NCBI GenBank assembly: GCA_037127315.1
Contig: JBBBDQ010000403.1
Location: forward strand, 2,013,501-2,077,500
DNA length: 64,000 nt
Direction: 5' to 3'
Source: Ascarosepion bandense
Taxonomy: Eukaryota; Mollusca; Cephalopoda; Sepiida; Sepiidae
Each line of letters begins with the position of its first letter. Position 1 is the stretch's first letter. This document shows, in pieces, positions 11,307-21,164 of the stretch. Under the pieces are notes generated by a model. That model was not told where the DNA came from, searched no databases, and worked only from the letters and a program-made list of their open reading frames with translations. The position numbers and the translations under genes were made by a program.

Positions 11307-11660
11307 GACGGTGTGTGTGTGTGTGTTTGTGTGTGTATGTGTGTTTGTGTGTCTGTGTGTGTTTCTGTGTGTGTGTCTGTGTGAGCGTGTGTGTAAGCGC
11401 TTCTTATTTTGTCTGTATGTTTTAGAATTATTTTAGAATTATTTTTTATGGGTTATCTGGTTCTTTTTTATTGTTTGGGGTTATCATTTGAATTTGGTTT
11501 GTATGTATGTGTGTGTGCTTATGTGTGTGTATGTATGTGTGTGTCTGTGTTTTTGGATGTGTGTGTGTTTTTCTGGTTCTTTGTTATTGTCATTTGAATA
11601 TGTGTGTATATGTTTGTGCATGTATGTGTGTGTCTGTATATTTTTCGGTGTGTATTTTTT
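11307..11660. repeat. (TG)n-rich low-complexity block
   Basis: Interrupted TGTGTG tracts at 11307-11400, 11505-11570 and 11600-11655 create overlapping Cys/Val-rich ORFs in several frames on both strands, a typical microsatellite artefact. Confidence 0.9.
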
Positions 11661-11835
11661 CATCATGTCGAAGGCTTGCATTTTTTTATGAATCTTTCTT
11701 CCTGCATTATTAATGTTTCGTAGTCTGTATTTTGTTAAATAGGTGCAAAAATTTCACTATAATAATTAAAATGATCTAATAGTCAATTAATAATGCTGAT
11801 CCCAATTCAATCAAATATTAATACTAATATCCCCC

Positions 11836-12070
11836 AAAGTTATTTTTAAGTCTGCTCACATTCTCCAAATTAGAAGTTGCTTTATTCTGATTGCTCCACA
11901 CTCTCTATACAGCAATGCCTCCCTGATTAAATGGGTTTTGCTTTTTTTAACTTTTAAAACCCTTCAACTTGAAATAAACCTCATCACTTGGTAAGACACA
12001 AGAAATGTCAAAACAAAATAGCTACTTTTGTAGTGATAGTATAACATATTCATGTTATAATTTCTGAATA
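11836..12070 (+). mobile_element. Inverted-repeat element fragment (same family as 58.84-59.20k)
   Basis: Shares TCTCCAAATTAGAAGTTGCT, CAATGCCTCCCTGATTAAA and the terminus TAACATATTCATGTTATAAT with the fuller copy at 58.84k. The left terminal inverted repeat is missing. Confidence 0.7.
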
Positions 12071-12128
12071 TATATATATATATATGTATAGCATAATGAT
12101 GATTCACGTATACTGTCTTAATATGTAT

Positions 12129-12236
12129 AGGAAAACTACTAAAAAGTTTTAAGTTTAAAAATGTAATTTTGACAGTATTTATATATTTCTATTATTATGT
12201 ATATATATTTATATATAATAAATATATTATATATTC

Positions 12237-12278
<42 letters not shown>

Positions 12279-12337
12279 GAAATAAATAAATACTGTCAAA
12301 AATACATTTTTAAACTTACAACTTTTTAGTAGTTTTT

Positions 12338-12345
<8 letters not shown>
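12129..12345. repeat. Foldback repeat with about 65-bp arms
   Basis: Left arm GAAAACTACTAAAAAGTTTT...GACAGTATTTATATATTTC pairs with the right arm ending AACTTTTTAGTAGTTTTTCC. The loop is AT dinucleotide. Flanked by (TA)n (12340-12388) and (AGT)n (12389-12425). Confidence 0.8.

Positions 12346-12379
<34 letters not shown>

Positions 12380-12426
<47 letters not shown>
12380..12426. repeat. (TAG)n trinucleotide microsatellite
   Basis: About 13 units of GTA/TAG directly following a (TA)n tract. Confidence 0.9.
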
Positions 12427-12619
12427 AGAACTAATGAAATGACATTCCATAGTTGGTAGCATTTACATTTTAACAGTGCTCGATACATACTAGAGCAATA
12501 TTTGCAGTAATATTCTTATCATTTATAATAAAACATTTTCGGCAACTTAAGAACTGTTGTGCTATATTCGGCATTTCATCAGCACCTCATCAGGTAATAA
12601 GCCTGGTGATGAGCTGATT

Positions 12620-12895
12620 ATAGCACTGAGACAGGACAGCTGTTGTGTAGCGAAAAACTGGCTTTATTATGACTCTTCAACAATGAATTGAGTTCTTTCG
12701 GTGACCGGCGTGTGTATACACCGCTTATATATAACATTTTTTTCCTTTTTCTGATTCCATACGACTATGACTTCGGGGTTAGCGACTCCGACGAACACCA
12801 AATCGGTCGAGTTTCAATCCCGGCCAGAAGAAGGTGTATGTCTATCCACACTGATCAGCTGTGATACAGCGAAACAGGCTTGGATGTGGATGACT
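12620..12895 (+). mobile_element. Second tRNA-like SINE family, degenerate
   Basis: Contains a tRNA-like stretch at about 12765-12835 (GGTTAGCGACTCCGA, then GAGTTTCAATCCCGGCC as B-box) followed by CACTGATCAGCTGTGATACA. A related copy lies at 60.3-60.42k. Confidence 0.55.
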
Positions 12896-13084
12896 AATAT
12901 ATATTTGTAACCATAATGGACACTTAATATATAATAACAACAATAAATCTACACTTGAAACAAATCTTTCACGCCCTCACACACTTTTTATTCGCTATAT
13001 ATATATATATATTGTTTAATTACTTAGTTTCTGGTCATAATATGATTAGACTAGTGCACATTTGCATTAAAAAGTATTCAACTT

Positions 13085-13268
13085 TTGAATATTTTCCATC
13101 TGTAAACGAGTTATTACGTGACCTAGGTTTCTACCATGAGTGGTGTTTTCAGGCGATTTGCAATAACTGCAAATAATTGTTGCAAATCACCTGAAGACAC
13201 CACTCATGGTAGAAACCTAGGTCACCTGAAGACACCACTCATGATAGAAACCTCGTTTGCAAATGGAA
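13085..13268. repeat. Palindromic foldback element
   Basis: GTGACCTAGGTTTCTACCAT...CGATTTGCAA is repeated in reverse as TTGCAAATCACCTGAAGACA...ATGGTAGAAACCTAGGTCAC around a 14-nt loop. A third, partial direct copy of the right arm follows. The flanking CTGTAAACGAGTTA and AACCTCGTTTGCAAATGG also pair. Confidence 0.8.
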
Positions 13269-13269
13269 T

Positions 13270-13735
13270 ATATATATATATATATCATCCTATGTCTGTG
13301 GCATGACTCGGAGTTTCGTGCACTATGCGATCATAAAATCTTATAAGAGTAAAGAAAATATATATAATTTATGGTTTCTAGAAAAACCTTCTATGAAATC
13401 ATTTAAATAACCCTAATTTACTAAAAAAAAAGAAGAAAAAAAAAGAAGTGAATTGATGACTACATGCAGATATAGAAATAAATATCTGCTCAAATACGTT
13501 GGCCCAGATTAATATAAATTTTTCTATGGAGACCTTTTTACTTTATTTTTTATTATTATTGTATTTTGTTTTCCCCTAAAATAAAGCAACAATTAATCCC
13601 CGTTGGCCCATAATCACAAAACGTGTAACCTCTGACCGAAAAATATTCGACCCAGTAACTGAAATTTTAATTAATTTAACTTCAAAGTTTTTACTTTAGA
13701 ATTTCATGCTTAAATTTTAGTTCAAATCAACTTAT
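13270..13735. other. Intron DNA, nothing recognised
   Basis: AT-rich with an A-rich run near 13421-13445; no exon, gene or known repeat seen. Confidence 0.5.
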
Positions 13736-13737
13736 AT

Positions 13738-14072
13738 TTTTTTTTAATCCTATCACCTCAAGCAAGGCGGTAACGCCACTGATGCGCAGGGGGCTATGTA
13801 AGAGAAAGAAGATTGGAAAAGAGAAAACCGGAAACCACACCCTAAACAGGGAACAAGGGATGAGCCTCTTCACCTGTTCAATAGACGTGGGTGGAGTGTG
13901 AACCGGGCGATAGTTTAGTCTATCTACTCCAATTGAAAAAAAAGAGTAAAAGAATGGAAAAGAGTAAAAGATTGGAAAGAGAAAACCGGAAACCACATCC
14001 TAAACAGGGAACAAAGGATGAGCCTCTACACCCTTTTCAATAGACGTGGGTGGAGTGTGAACCGGGCGATAC
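13738..14072 (-). repeat. LINE-B-tailed repeat, two tandem units
   Basis: Reverse complement ends with the LINE-B terminal signature (CCCCCTGCGCATCAGTGGCG, GCCTTGCTTGAGGTGATAGG). Two ~142-bp units contain GAAAACCGGAAACCACA and CAATAGACGTGGGTGGAGTG. Similar arrays occur at 45.72-46.18k and, on the other strand, at 55.1-55.34k. Confidence 0.75.
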
Positions 14073-14307
14073 AATTAAAAACTTAAAAATATGTATATAA
14101 CTCCCAGGAACAACGCCAGAACCAAAAATTAAATTCCCTGAACGGTCAGTTCATGATAAACACCTGAAAGTGAATTAAACTCTGAGTCGTGCGATAGACG
14201 TATAATAATATATATTAATATATACCTTATAGCTCTGTTATATTACATTAAACACTAGTTTATTAACACCAGAAAAATATTAGCATTTGTGCGTCTACTT
14301 GCGTATA

Positions 14308-14582
14308 TCTAAACTTATTTATAAATCGAACTTTGACTGTGTGTGTGTGTATGTGTGTGTCTGTGTGCGTGTGTGTGTCCGTTACCTATAGACTCCGAAA
14401 CGGCTGAACCGATTTTCTTGAAAATTTACACAGTTGTACTATAAGCGTCTGCGAGTGTTCTTAACCAGGTTTTGTGTCGAGGTACCCACGATAAATATCG
14501 AAAATCGATAATCGAAAAAATCGGGTTATAGAAGGAGTGGTCCGATTTTAATCAAATTTGATACACTCATAGACAAAGACAT

Positions 14583-14624
<42 letters not shown>

Positions 14625-15008
14625 CAAGATGTTTGTGTGTGTGTCTGTTTAACTGCCTGTATGTCTGTATTTTTTTCAGACCTTTTATTTTAGTTTTTGC
14701 TTTGGGTTTGGCTCTAAGTAGGTATCATTGTAGTTCTTAGTCTCAGCGATGATGCCATTTACTCAGAGGACTTATTTAGCCTTCAAAATTCAGTTTACGA
14801 CGAAAAAACTTATTTGATATCTATAGTAGGAAATCAAAATTTGACTTACACACATTCATTTTTCTTTCAGTCTACAGTTTCGCTTTAACTGGAAACAACT
14901 ATTACTTTTTAGTTTCTCGTGCCAACGTCCAAAGAGTCTGAGTTCCAGGACCATGGATTAGTTTTAAAGCTTTCATTACACCCGAGCAACGCCAGGCTGT
15001 ACTGCTAG
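14308..15008 (+). mobile_element. Non-autonomous Helitron-like element
   Basis: Begins TCTAAACTTATTTATAAAT after an A and ends CTAG before a T. Just before the end is the GC hairpin CCCGAGCAACGCCAGGCTGT. These are the three known Helitron hallmarks: 5' TC, 3' hairpin plus CTRR, and insertion between A and T with no target duplication. Interior has GTGTGTG runs, the AACCGATTTTCTTGAAAATT block and an AT tract. No Rep/helicase ORF. Confidence 0.75.
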
Positions 15009-15499
15009 TTTATTGATATATTGAAACCAACTAGCATTAACTCATGTTTTCTTCATTATAATAGTGAAAGCCCCTAACGATATAAGTTAGCCGTTACAAA
15101 AAACTTAATTCAACGCAAACATATGATATCTTCTTCTAAAACCATATTCTATAAATAATTACATAACATTAAACACTTGTTAACAATGGATTTCCTAATC
15201 CCTTTATTAATCAACAAATTAAAATGTATCTCAATAAACTGAATAATATTTCTAACAAAATTGACAATATTAATAATAATAGTGTACGTCAAAGTAAACA
15301 TATCTCTATTAACTTATACTTTTGCAACCAAATGTTTAATAATTCAAACATGATAAAATAACACTCGAAAACATAATAGGTAGAAAATGTTAAACCTATT
15401 AATAATAATAAACAAATTAAGCTCATAATATACTATAAAAAATTTAAAATAATTGATCTCATAGTCTTTAATAACCACACAACTAAATACTCTACAGAA

Positions 15500-15822
15500 A
15501 GCCAACGTAGCGTATCAATGTACATGCCTGTTCAGAGATTGTATCTTATACTAATAATAAACCCACTACATATATTGGTTTTACTACAACCACGCTGTCC
15601 CGTAGACTGATTTGTCATCTTTTTGAGTATATTTCTATTAAACAACATTTCTTAGAAAACATGTCCAGACAGATTTTAGTTGATAACACAATAATACTTA
15701 CACATACACACATTAAAAAGAACATTCAGATATTAGAAGCCATCTACATTAAATCAGAGCAAGCCACACTCAATAAAATCACATTTCAAACTAGTCACAA
15801 CACATTACATTGCATTTAAATG
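15500..15822 (+). pseudogene. Penelope-like element, GIY-YIG endonuclease fragment
   Basis: A frame reading TYIGFTTTTLSRRLICHLF, then RQILVDNTIILTHTHIKKN and IQILEAIYIKSEQATLNK ends in TAA at the right edge. YIG..T..TLSRRL and ILEAIYIK are characteristic of the C-terminal GIY-YIG domain of Penelope-like retroelements. The preceding NVAYQCTC block is in another frame, so at least one frameshift is present. The RT part was not found; 15050-15490 is AT-rich without recognisable content. Confidence 0.7.
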
Positions 15823-15829
15823 TATTGTT

Positions 15830-16080
15830 TTGTTGCTAACATTTCGGTCTCTCACATAGTATGACGTCATAGATCAGCATTACTAATTTACGACCTGTGT
15901 CTGCTATTCGGTGACCGTTATCGTGGCGTAGTAATGTTTTCAGTCAACACAAGAGAATATCATCTTCGATGGTGAATACCTTTATGTTAATGTCCTTACT
16001 ATCACTCTGAGGATGGCTCGTTTAAGCCGAAAGCCTAGGACCAGCGTAATAAAAAAATATTTATATGTTCGACAGTTTTT
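15830..16080 (+). mobile_element. Possible Penelope 3' flank
   Basis: Directly follows the GIY-YIG stop and contains ACATTTCGGTCTCTCACATA and CTGAGGATGGCTCGTTTAAG, GCCGAAAGCC. This is consistent with the non-coding terminal repeat of such elements, but degenerate. Confidence 0.4.
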
Positions 16081-16228
16081 GTCTTTATTTTCACCTGAAA
16101 TCACCTGAGATTAAAGCTAAAATACGATGTTTAGAACGGTTCATGATTAAACATAATAGACATTCATTGTCTATATTTAATAGTATATGTCTAAATCCTA
16201 CGTTACTAAGTTAGAAAAATATACTCAC

Positions 16229-16252
16229 CTCGCAATTTTATTTCTGAAAGTT
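16229..16252 (-). CDS. Exon 25: 24-nt linker micro-exon before vWA repeat E
   Basis: Acceptor TTCCTTACAG and donor GTGAGT bound 24 nt in phase 1-1. It reads E-LSEIKLR. The intron to its vWA exon is about 6 kb, against 0.3-0.5 kb in repeats B-D. The extra length is mostly Helitron, Penelope and foldback DNA. Confidence 0.87.
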
Positions 16253-16489
16253 CTGTAAGGAAAAAAATAATGCTTTGTTAAATACTTTATAGAAGGACGA
16301 AAAATTCAGAATTAAACATTTGAAATATTGTTTAGTTCATAAACAAATGGAAGTGAACTGTTGATGATTAGTGTAACAACCAACATTAATAGAGTAAGAC
16401 ATGAATATATCCGTTGTTTTAACGGTAAATGTTTAGATGATGAATTTTAACTGAATTAAAATTCTGCGTCTAAATTAATGTTTCGGACG

Positions 16490-16735
16490 AGCTCATGTGC
16501 GGTTCGCCTCTAAATGGAAAGTGGTTCTGACTGTCGCCAATCGGAAGCATTTGCAAGGTTTCGTACCGGGCCTAAACGTAATTTTCCAGTGTCTGAAAGC
16601 GCTTATCGAGGGTGGGCCGGAAGCTGATCATATCTGGTCGGGTCGGCGCGGTGAGGTGGGTATGATGTTGAGAGACCTGAAAACTACTAGTGATCCACGC
16701 AAAGACATCACTGACGACACCCTCTAGTGCCCCCA
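16490..16735. other. GC-rich patch, not recognised
   Basis: Higher GC and CpG than surrounding intron; contains an open frame of 76 codons of no recognised family. The opening AATTCTGCGTCT motif just upstream also occurs at 62.73k near another Penelope relic, so it may be part of that element class. Confidence 0.3.
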
Positions 16736-16839
16736 CTACGGTGCGTGTGTTTAAAAAAAATCACCCAAAAATCAGTCGAACATTTTTTCTTCTTGTTCAC
16801 ATTTATTTGGCGGAATTCTCTTTTCGTAGTCATTTTTGG

Positions 16840-17170
16840 CATAAAACCGGTCGAAACGTCGTAAATATGGCAACCAAAGATAAGAAAAACGGTCTAAACA
16901 ATTAAATTAGTGTAAATAATTAAAATACCTTCTCAGAAATATAGACAGATCATAAAGAAAACCAAGACGTTCAACGGTTGGAACGTTGTGAATGTGGAAA
17001 CAAAGATGAAGACAACAGTTCAAACACTCTGCATAGTGTAAATACTTCAAATACTTCATCTCAGAAATATATTCAAATCCTGACAAAGGCCGAGGCGTAC
17101 AACGGTCGAAACGTCGTGAATATGGCAACAAAGATGAAGACAATAATCCGGACAATGTAAATAGTGTAAA
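16840..17170 (+). mobile_element. Penelope terminal-repeat relics with hammerhead-like motif
   Basis: Two segments carry GGTCGAAACGTCGTxAATAT followed by GGCAACxAAGATxAxGA (about 16848 and 17105). The second is preceded by CCTGACAAAGGCCGAGGCG. CTGAxxA, a GGCCG/CGGTC stem and GAAAC are the layout of the hammerhead ribozyme found in Penelope-like terminal repeats. The core base G8 is A here, so activity is unlikely. Confidence 0.5.
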
Positions 17171-17174
17171 TAGT

Positions 17175-18025
17175 TACGGCACTGTGCTGGTTTTGGGAAA
17201 TGCAAGAGATTTCTGGTATTTAACATTGCATTTATCCAATACTGCCCTTCGTCAATTAACATCGGCCAGTGTGTAGAAGCGTTAAAGACCCTCGTCGACT
17301 TTCAATTCTTTTCTGCGATGTCTGAGAGAAAATCCATTTCTCCGCTCTCGAGTGGGGGCTTATATATCTGTGTTTCGGCTTTTTCTCATTCGTGCATTTT
17401 AAATGCATTTGTGCCGATCCCAAGGCGACCAAGACGCTATAATTCAACCCTGCAACTGGCTTCCTTGAACAACAAAGTCTATCCTGACAAAAAATGGGAC
17501 GTGACACTTTAAATTTAATCCACAATACTTTGAAAATATTTTGCTTTTTCCTGAATAAACAGGGACATAACTTTTAGACCATGCAAATAAATAATATATA
17601 ACTAAATAAAAATTAAATTAAAAAAATGTGGATTATCTCTTTTAATCCTGTTGTGGGATTAACGCCGCAGTCGCGTAATTACAAGCGGTGGGATTTTTGA
17701 GAGTCTCATGTTTTCATACTTCAAACAGTTTAAAGACATCACGTTCCTTTTCTTCCACTGGTCGCATTAACACGGTTGGATCTGAACATTCATCAACAAC
17801 AACGATGAAGTTTCTTTTTGTTTTTTTAATTAATATTTTATTGATTTTGTTAAAAATCCAGGATTCGCTTTTTACTTACTGAGGCATTCACAAATTTGTA
17901 GAATATAATTTACATGATATATATCGTAAAAATGACTATTTATCGTGCATCGCAACACTGAAATTGTAGCACTCAAACGTCTTAAGTCATTGTTTCTCTC
18001 ATTAAATTTGAAACAATTTTATGAA
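17175..18025. other. Intron DNA, nothing recognised
   Basis: Moderate GC at 17280-17480 and 17645-17780, AT-rich elsewhere; short open frames on both strands without family features. Confidence 0.4.
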
Positions 18026-18029
18026 CAAC

Positions 18030-18830
18030 CAATAAGAAATTCTTCTTCTTTGTGTACTTCTTGCTACAGGACGCTGTAACATTCTACCCTGTGTTTCTCT
18101 TAATAAGGTTTATGCTTCTTTATCTCCCCAATTGCTGGTCTACGATATTTTTACACAAATTCGTTAGATAGATTACTGTTTTCAGTGTACCTTGTGTGTA
18201 TCAGATTTTCAAGGATCTATTTCCTCGATAAACAGTCAGGTTAGCCAAATGCAGACGACAATTCTACTCCTGCAGCTTATTCTCTCGCACTACCCGCCTT
18301 TGGAACTCGCTCCCGTATTCTTGCTTTCCTGACGGCTACAACCTCCAGAAACTTAAATGCAAAGTCAATACTCATCTACTAACTACTGGACTCTAGCTCT
18401 CTACCCACCCCAGTATAACCATCCCTTTCTCTCCACCTATGTATCTGTCATCGCACCTGCTTTCTCAGCTTTCTATTGTTCCTTTCTAACTAGTTTGTAC
18501 TCCTCACTCTTTTCTAATTAATCTTTTTACATTTATGTAGCCCCCTGCACATCAGTGGCATTTCCGCCTTGCTCGCGGTAAAATGATTTAAAAAAAAAAA
18601 AAGAAAAGTTTTAGAAATTTCAACGCTCTATTTGCAATTCTATGTGTAAGCGTCCTTTATTTCCATTTTCCTTAAAACTTCTCTGTTAACCACTGTTCAG
18701 TTCATACTATTCTCCGTATCCTTCTGTAGTCCCTCAGTTCTGCTGCATCAAATCACTTCATCTTTGAAGTTATATTTTCAAACAAACGAGAACTGATATT
18801 ACATAACAATTTAGTATTATTTTCTTTATT
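18030..18830 (-). pseudogene. RTE LINE relic split by a LINE-B insertion
   Basis: Minus-strand RTE 3' sequence (18040-18230, cf. CTTCTTCTxTGTGxxC and CAGGACG) resumes at about 18605-18830 (GAACTGATATTACATAACA, shared with the RTE relic at 31.4k). Between them sits a plus-strand LINE-B 3' fragment. Confidence 0.55.
18232..18600 (+). mobile_element. LINE family B 3' fragment
   Basis: Begins within the coding end (GTCAGGTTAGCCAAATGCAG, CGACAATTCTACTCCTGCAG), passes FPDGYNLQKLKCKVN-like codons and ends with the TGTAGCCCCCTGCACATCAG signature and an A tail. Confidence 0.85.
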
Positions 18831-18847
18831 TCTTAAAAAAATCCTAG

Positions 18848-19425
18848 GCTTACGTCCATATCACATTGAATACACCGGTTCTCGCTCGATCGCCGAATTT
18901 AAGGAACGTTGACCCTGGTCAGTACTTAGATGGGTGACCGCTTGGGAATACGACGTGCAGTAAGCGTTTAGTGACGGATGTGCTTTGTGGTGTAGTGGAT
19001 ATTCACTCGGAAAGAGAAATCGGTGAGACGAGTTCGAATTCCAGTTGAATACCCTGCATTCACTTAAGCACTGGTACCCTTGGGAAAGGTATTAATCCGT
19101 CTCTTCCCTCTAGTTATGTGTTAAAAATCAAATATCAATGAATCTTGATACTCGAAAAGAAAAAAGTATTACTAGACACAAAAACAACAAATTGTTGAAA
19201 GAAAAATGTATTACCAGCAATAAATTGTTGAAAGAAAAAGGTATTACCAGCAATAAATTGTTGAAAGAAAAAGGTATTACCGGAAATAAATTGTTGAAAG
19301 AAAAATGTATTAGCGGCAATAAATTGTTGAAAAAAAAAAGGTATTACCAGCAATAAATAAATAAGAAAAATTAGTTAGCAATAAATGACCCGCTGAGGTT
19401 GATATGCCATTAAACAAAACAACCA
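18848..19425 (+). mobile_element. Chimeric SINE: 5S rRNA head, tRNA-like second part, long body
   Basis: 18848-18970 resembles 5S rRNA along its length (CACCGGTTCTCGCTCGATCG, CTGGTCAGTACTTAGATGGG, TGACCGCTTGGGAATAC). At 18985-19050 a tRNA-like part follows, with A-box-like TGGTGTAGTGG and B-box GAGTTCGAATTCC. Then the SINE body (GGTATTAATCCGTCTCTTCC), an amplified 33-bp segment and a tail GACCCGCTGAGGTTGATATG. The opposite-strand copy at 36.99-37.47k has the same order, which shows it is a real composite family. Confidence 0.8.
19190..19362. repeat. 33-bp tandem repeat inside the chimeric SINE
   Basis: AATAAATTGTTGAAAGAAAA recurs at 19219, 19252, 19285, 19318 and, shortened, at 19352. The 37k copy of the SINE has one unit only. 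Both strands give repetitive spurious ORFs. Confidence 0.92.
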
Positions 19426-19538
19426 ACCAACCAATAAAAAATCCTTCTGTAAGGTATTTTTAGCTATTTGCAAAGAATGAAGTTACCAATATCATTGTTA
19501 TTTACTTTATAGAAATCTAAATGCCGGAATCTACGTAC

Positions 19539-19574
19539 CTTCCACTCTGTATTCTTTGATGACTTGCTGATTTT
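19539..19574 (-). CDS. Exon 24: 36-nt linker micro-exon, repeat D
   Basis: Acceptor TTTCTTGCAG and donor GTACGT bound 36 nt in phase 1-1. It reads E-NQQVIKEYRVE. The intron to exon 23 is only about 250 bp. Confidence 0.88.
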
Positions 19575-19823
19575 CTGCAAGAAAAAAAAATGAAAGAAGA
19601 CGCTGTTGTAATTTGAACTCATGGTGCGATTTTGTCCTAAACATCAAGGAACTATAATGCTATTTGGCTAAGTTAAAAGAATCAAACGACGATTTCATTG
19701 ACAACAAAAGTGACAAAGAATGAAAAAAAAAATATCGAGTAAATGCTCAAAAATCTAATCTTACAAATCGAAATAATTTTGAAAAAAACTGAATTTAAAA
19801 CCGAACGAAATTAAAATAATTAC

Positions 19824-19850
19824 CTAAAAATTGCAAGCGTTCTTGATAAC
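19824..19850 (-). CDS. Exon 23: 27-nt linker micro-exon b, repeat D
   Basis: Acceptor TTGTCAACAG and donor GTAATT bound 27 nt in phase 1-1. It reads G-YQERLQFL. The TCAACAG acceptor border is shared with exons 13 and 28. Confidence 0.86.
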   Translation of the reverse strand, partial: VIKNACNF

Positions 19851-20054
19851 CTGTTGACAAAAATAAAACAGACAACATTAGAATTGAATAATCAGGATAA
19901 ACTGAAGGGTATGTGAAATGTAATAAAACATTGCTTGAATAAAGTGTAGCGGAAAGACTTGTATAAAAGCGCTTATCATTTGACATTAATTATTTTTCAT
20001 GTGAATGATTACAAAATGGGACGATGAAGAATGATGACTGGTAAATTTTTAGTT

Positions 20055-20600
20055 TTGTTCCCCGAAGGCCTTTACCCCGTCAAATCTTTCCTAAACTTCC
20101 TTAATTACATGCAAATGTAAATGCTGAACTCAAATCGATAATTGTTTATTGAAGAAAGCTACCTTCTTTCCTGTTATCGATCAGAATAAAATCGGACTAT
20201 ATCTCACCCCTTACCACCGTTCTCATATCTGGTTCACCACTGAATGACTTGACGCGTAGGATACTTATTTCGGCCTGTTTACTTCCTTTGAGCAGATACT
20301 CCGCGATTTGTTTGGTTTCCGAACTCAATTTCCGCGTAGTAATTGCAAATAGGAAGTAAATTTGTTGAAAAATCGGCAAACTACGCGTGAAGTCATTCTG
20401 CAGTGAATAACATTTTTGAAGCGTGGTTACGGGGTGAGATAAACAGCGAAAAGAAGTTCGATATTTTTCTGGTTGTAAACTTGAAAAAGGTAGGTTTCGT
20501 CAATAAACAATTATCGATTTGAGTTCAGCATTTACTTTTGCACGGAATTAAGAATATTTTGGAAAGATTTGAAGGGATAAAATCCTTCGGGGAACAAAAC
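20055..20600. mobile_element. 550-bp palindromic foldback element
   Basis: The two halves pair over nearly their full length: GTTCCCCGAAGGCCTTTACC with its right-hand counterpart ending CCTTCGGGGAAC, CTGAACTCAAATCGATAATTG with CAATTATCGATTTGAGTTCAG, ATCTCACCCC with GGGGTGAGAT, and ATGACTTGACGCGTAG with CTACGCGTGAAGTCAT. The centre is near 20328. No coding capacity. Confidence 0.88.
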
Positions 20601-20651
20601 AAAAATATAACTGATTACTTATTGAAGAAAAAACTACTAAAAATAACAAAC

Positions 20652-20678
20652 CTTCCAAATTCCACTTCCTGTCATAGC
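20652..20678 (-). CDS. Exon 22: 27-nt linker micro-exon a, repeat D
   Basis: Acceptor TTTTTTTGCAG and donor GTTTGT bound 27 nt in phase 1-1. It reads S-YDRKWNLE. It lies only about 50 bp from the end of a 550-bp palindromic element (20055-20600). Confidence 0.86.
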
Positions 20679-20847
20679 CTGCAAAAAAATAAAAATAGAA
20701 CAAAATAAAAAAAATTCTGGATGAACAACAGCAAAATTTAAATGTCTTTGTTTGGGATGTAAACAATTAAAATATTGAATGAAATAATCAAAAGATTTCA
20801 ATTCATACAAGATATGCAGTCATTAGAAAATAAAAAAAATAATAAGT

Positions 20848-21160
20848 AACACAAATTCTACTCCATTAGTTTCTTTTCTCGCACTTCCCGCCTGTGAAAT
20901 TCCCTTCCGTTTACTTGCTTCCTCAGTAGCTACAATCTCCAAGAATTTAAATGTAAAGTCAATAGTCATCTCTTATCTCACTAATTTGCATCCTCTCTCT
21001 CATGTTCTCATCTCATTTCTTCAGTATTCTCATCCATCTCTTACCCGCTTCCTGACACCTCCTGTATTCTGTCACTCCATCTCATAACTACCCTCCTGTG
21101 TAACCCCCTGCACAACAGTGGCAGTGGCCTTGCTTGAGGCAATACAATTATTAAAAAAAA
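20848..21160 (+). mobile_element. LINE family B 3' fragment
   Basis: Starts in the ORF end (CAAATTCTACTCCATTAGTT, CGCACTTCCCGCCTGTGAAA) and ends with the CAACAGTGGCAG...CTTGCTTGAGGC signature and A tail. Confidence 0.82.
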
Positions 21161-21164
21161 AGTC

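Noticed and set aside
11203..11713. Several Cys/Val-rich ORFs on both strands
   Set aside because: All are (TG)n microsatellite translations.
16497..16727. Small gene in the GC-rich patch
   Set aside because: No family features; nearby motif shared with Penelope-type sequence suggests a mobile-element origin.
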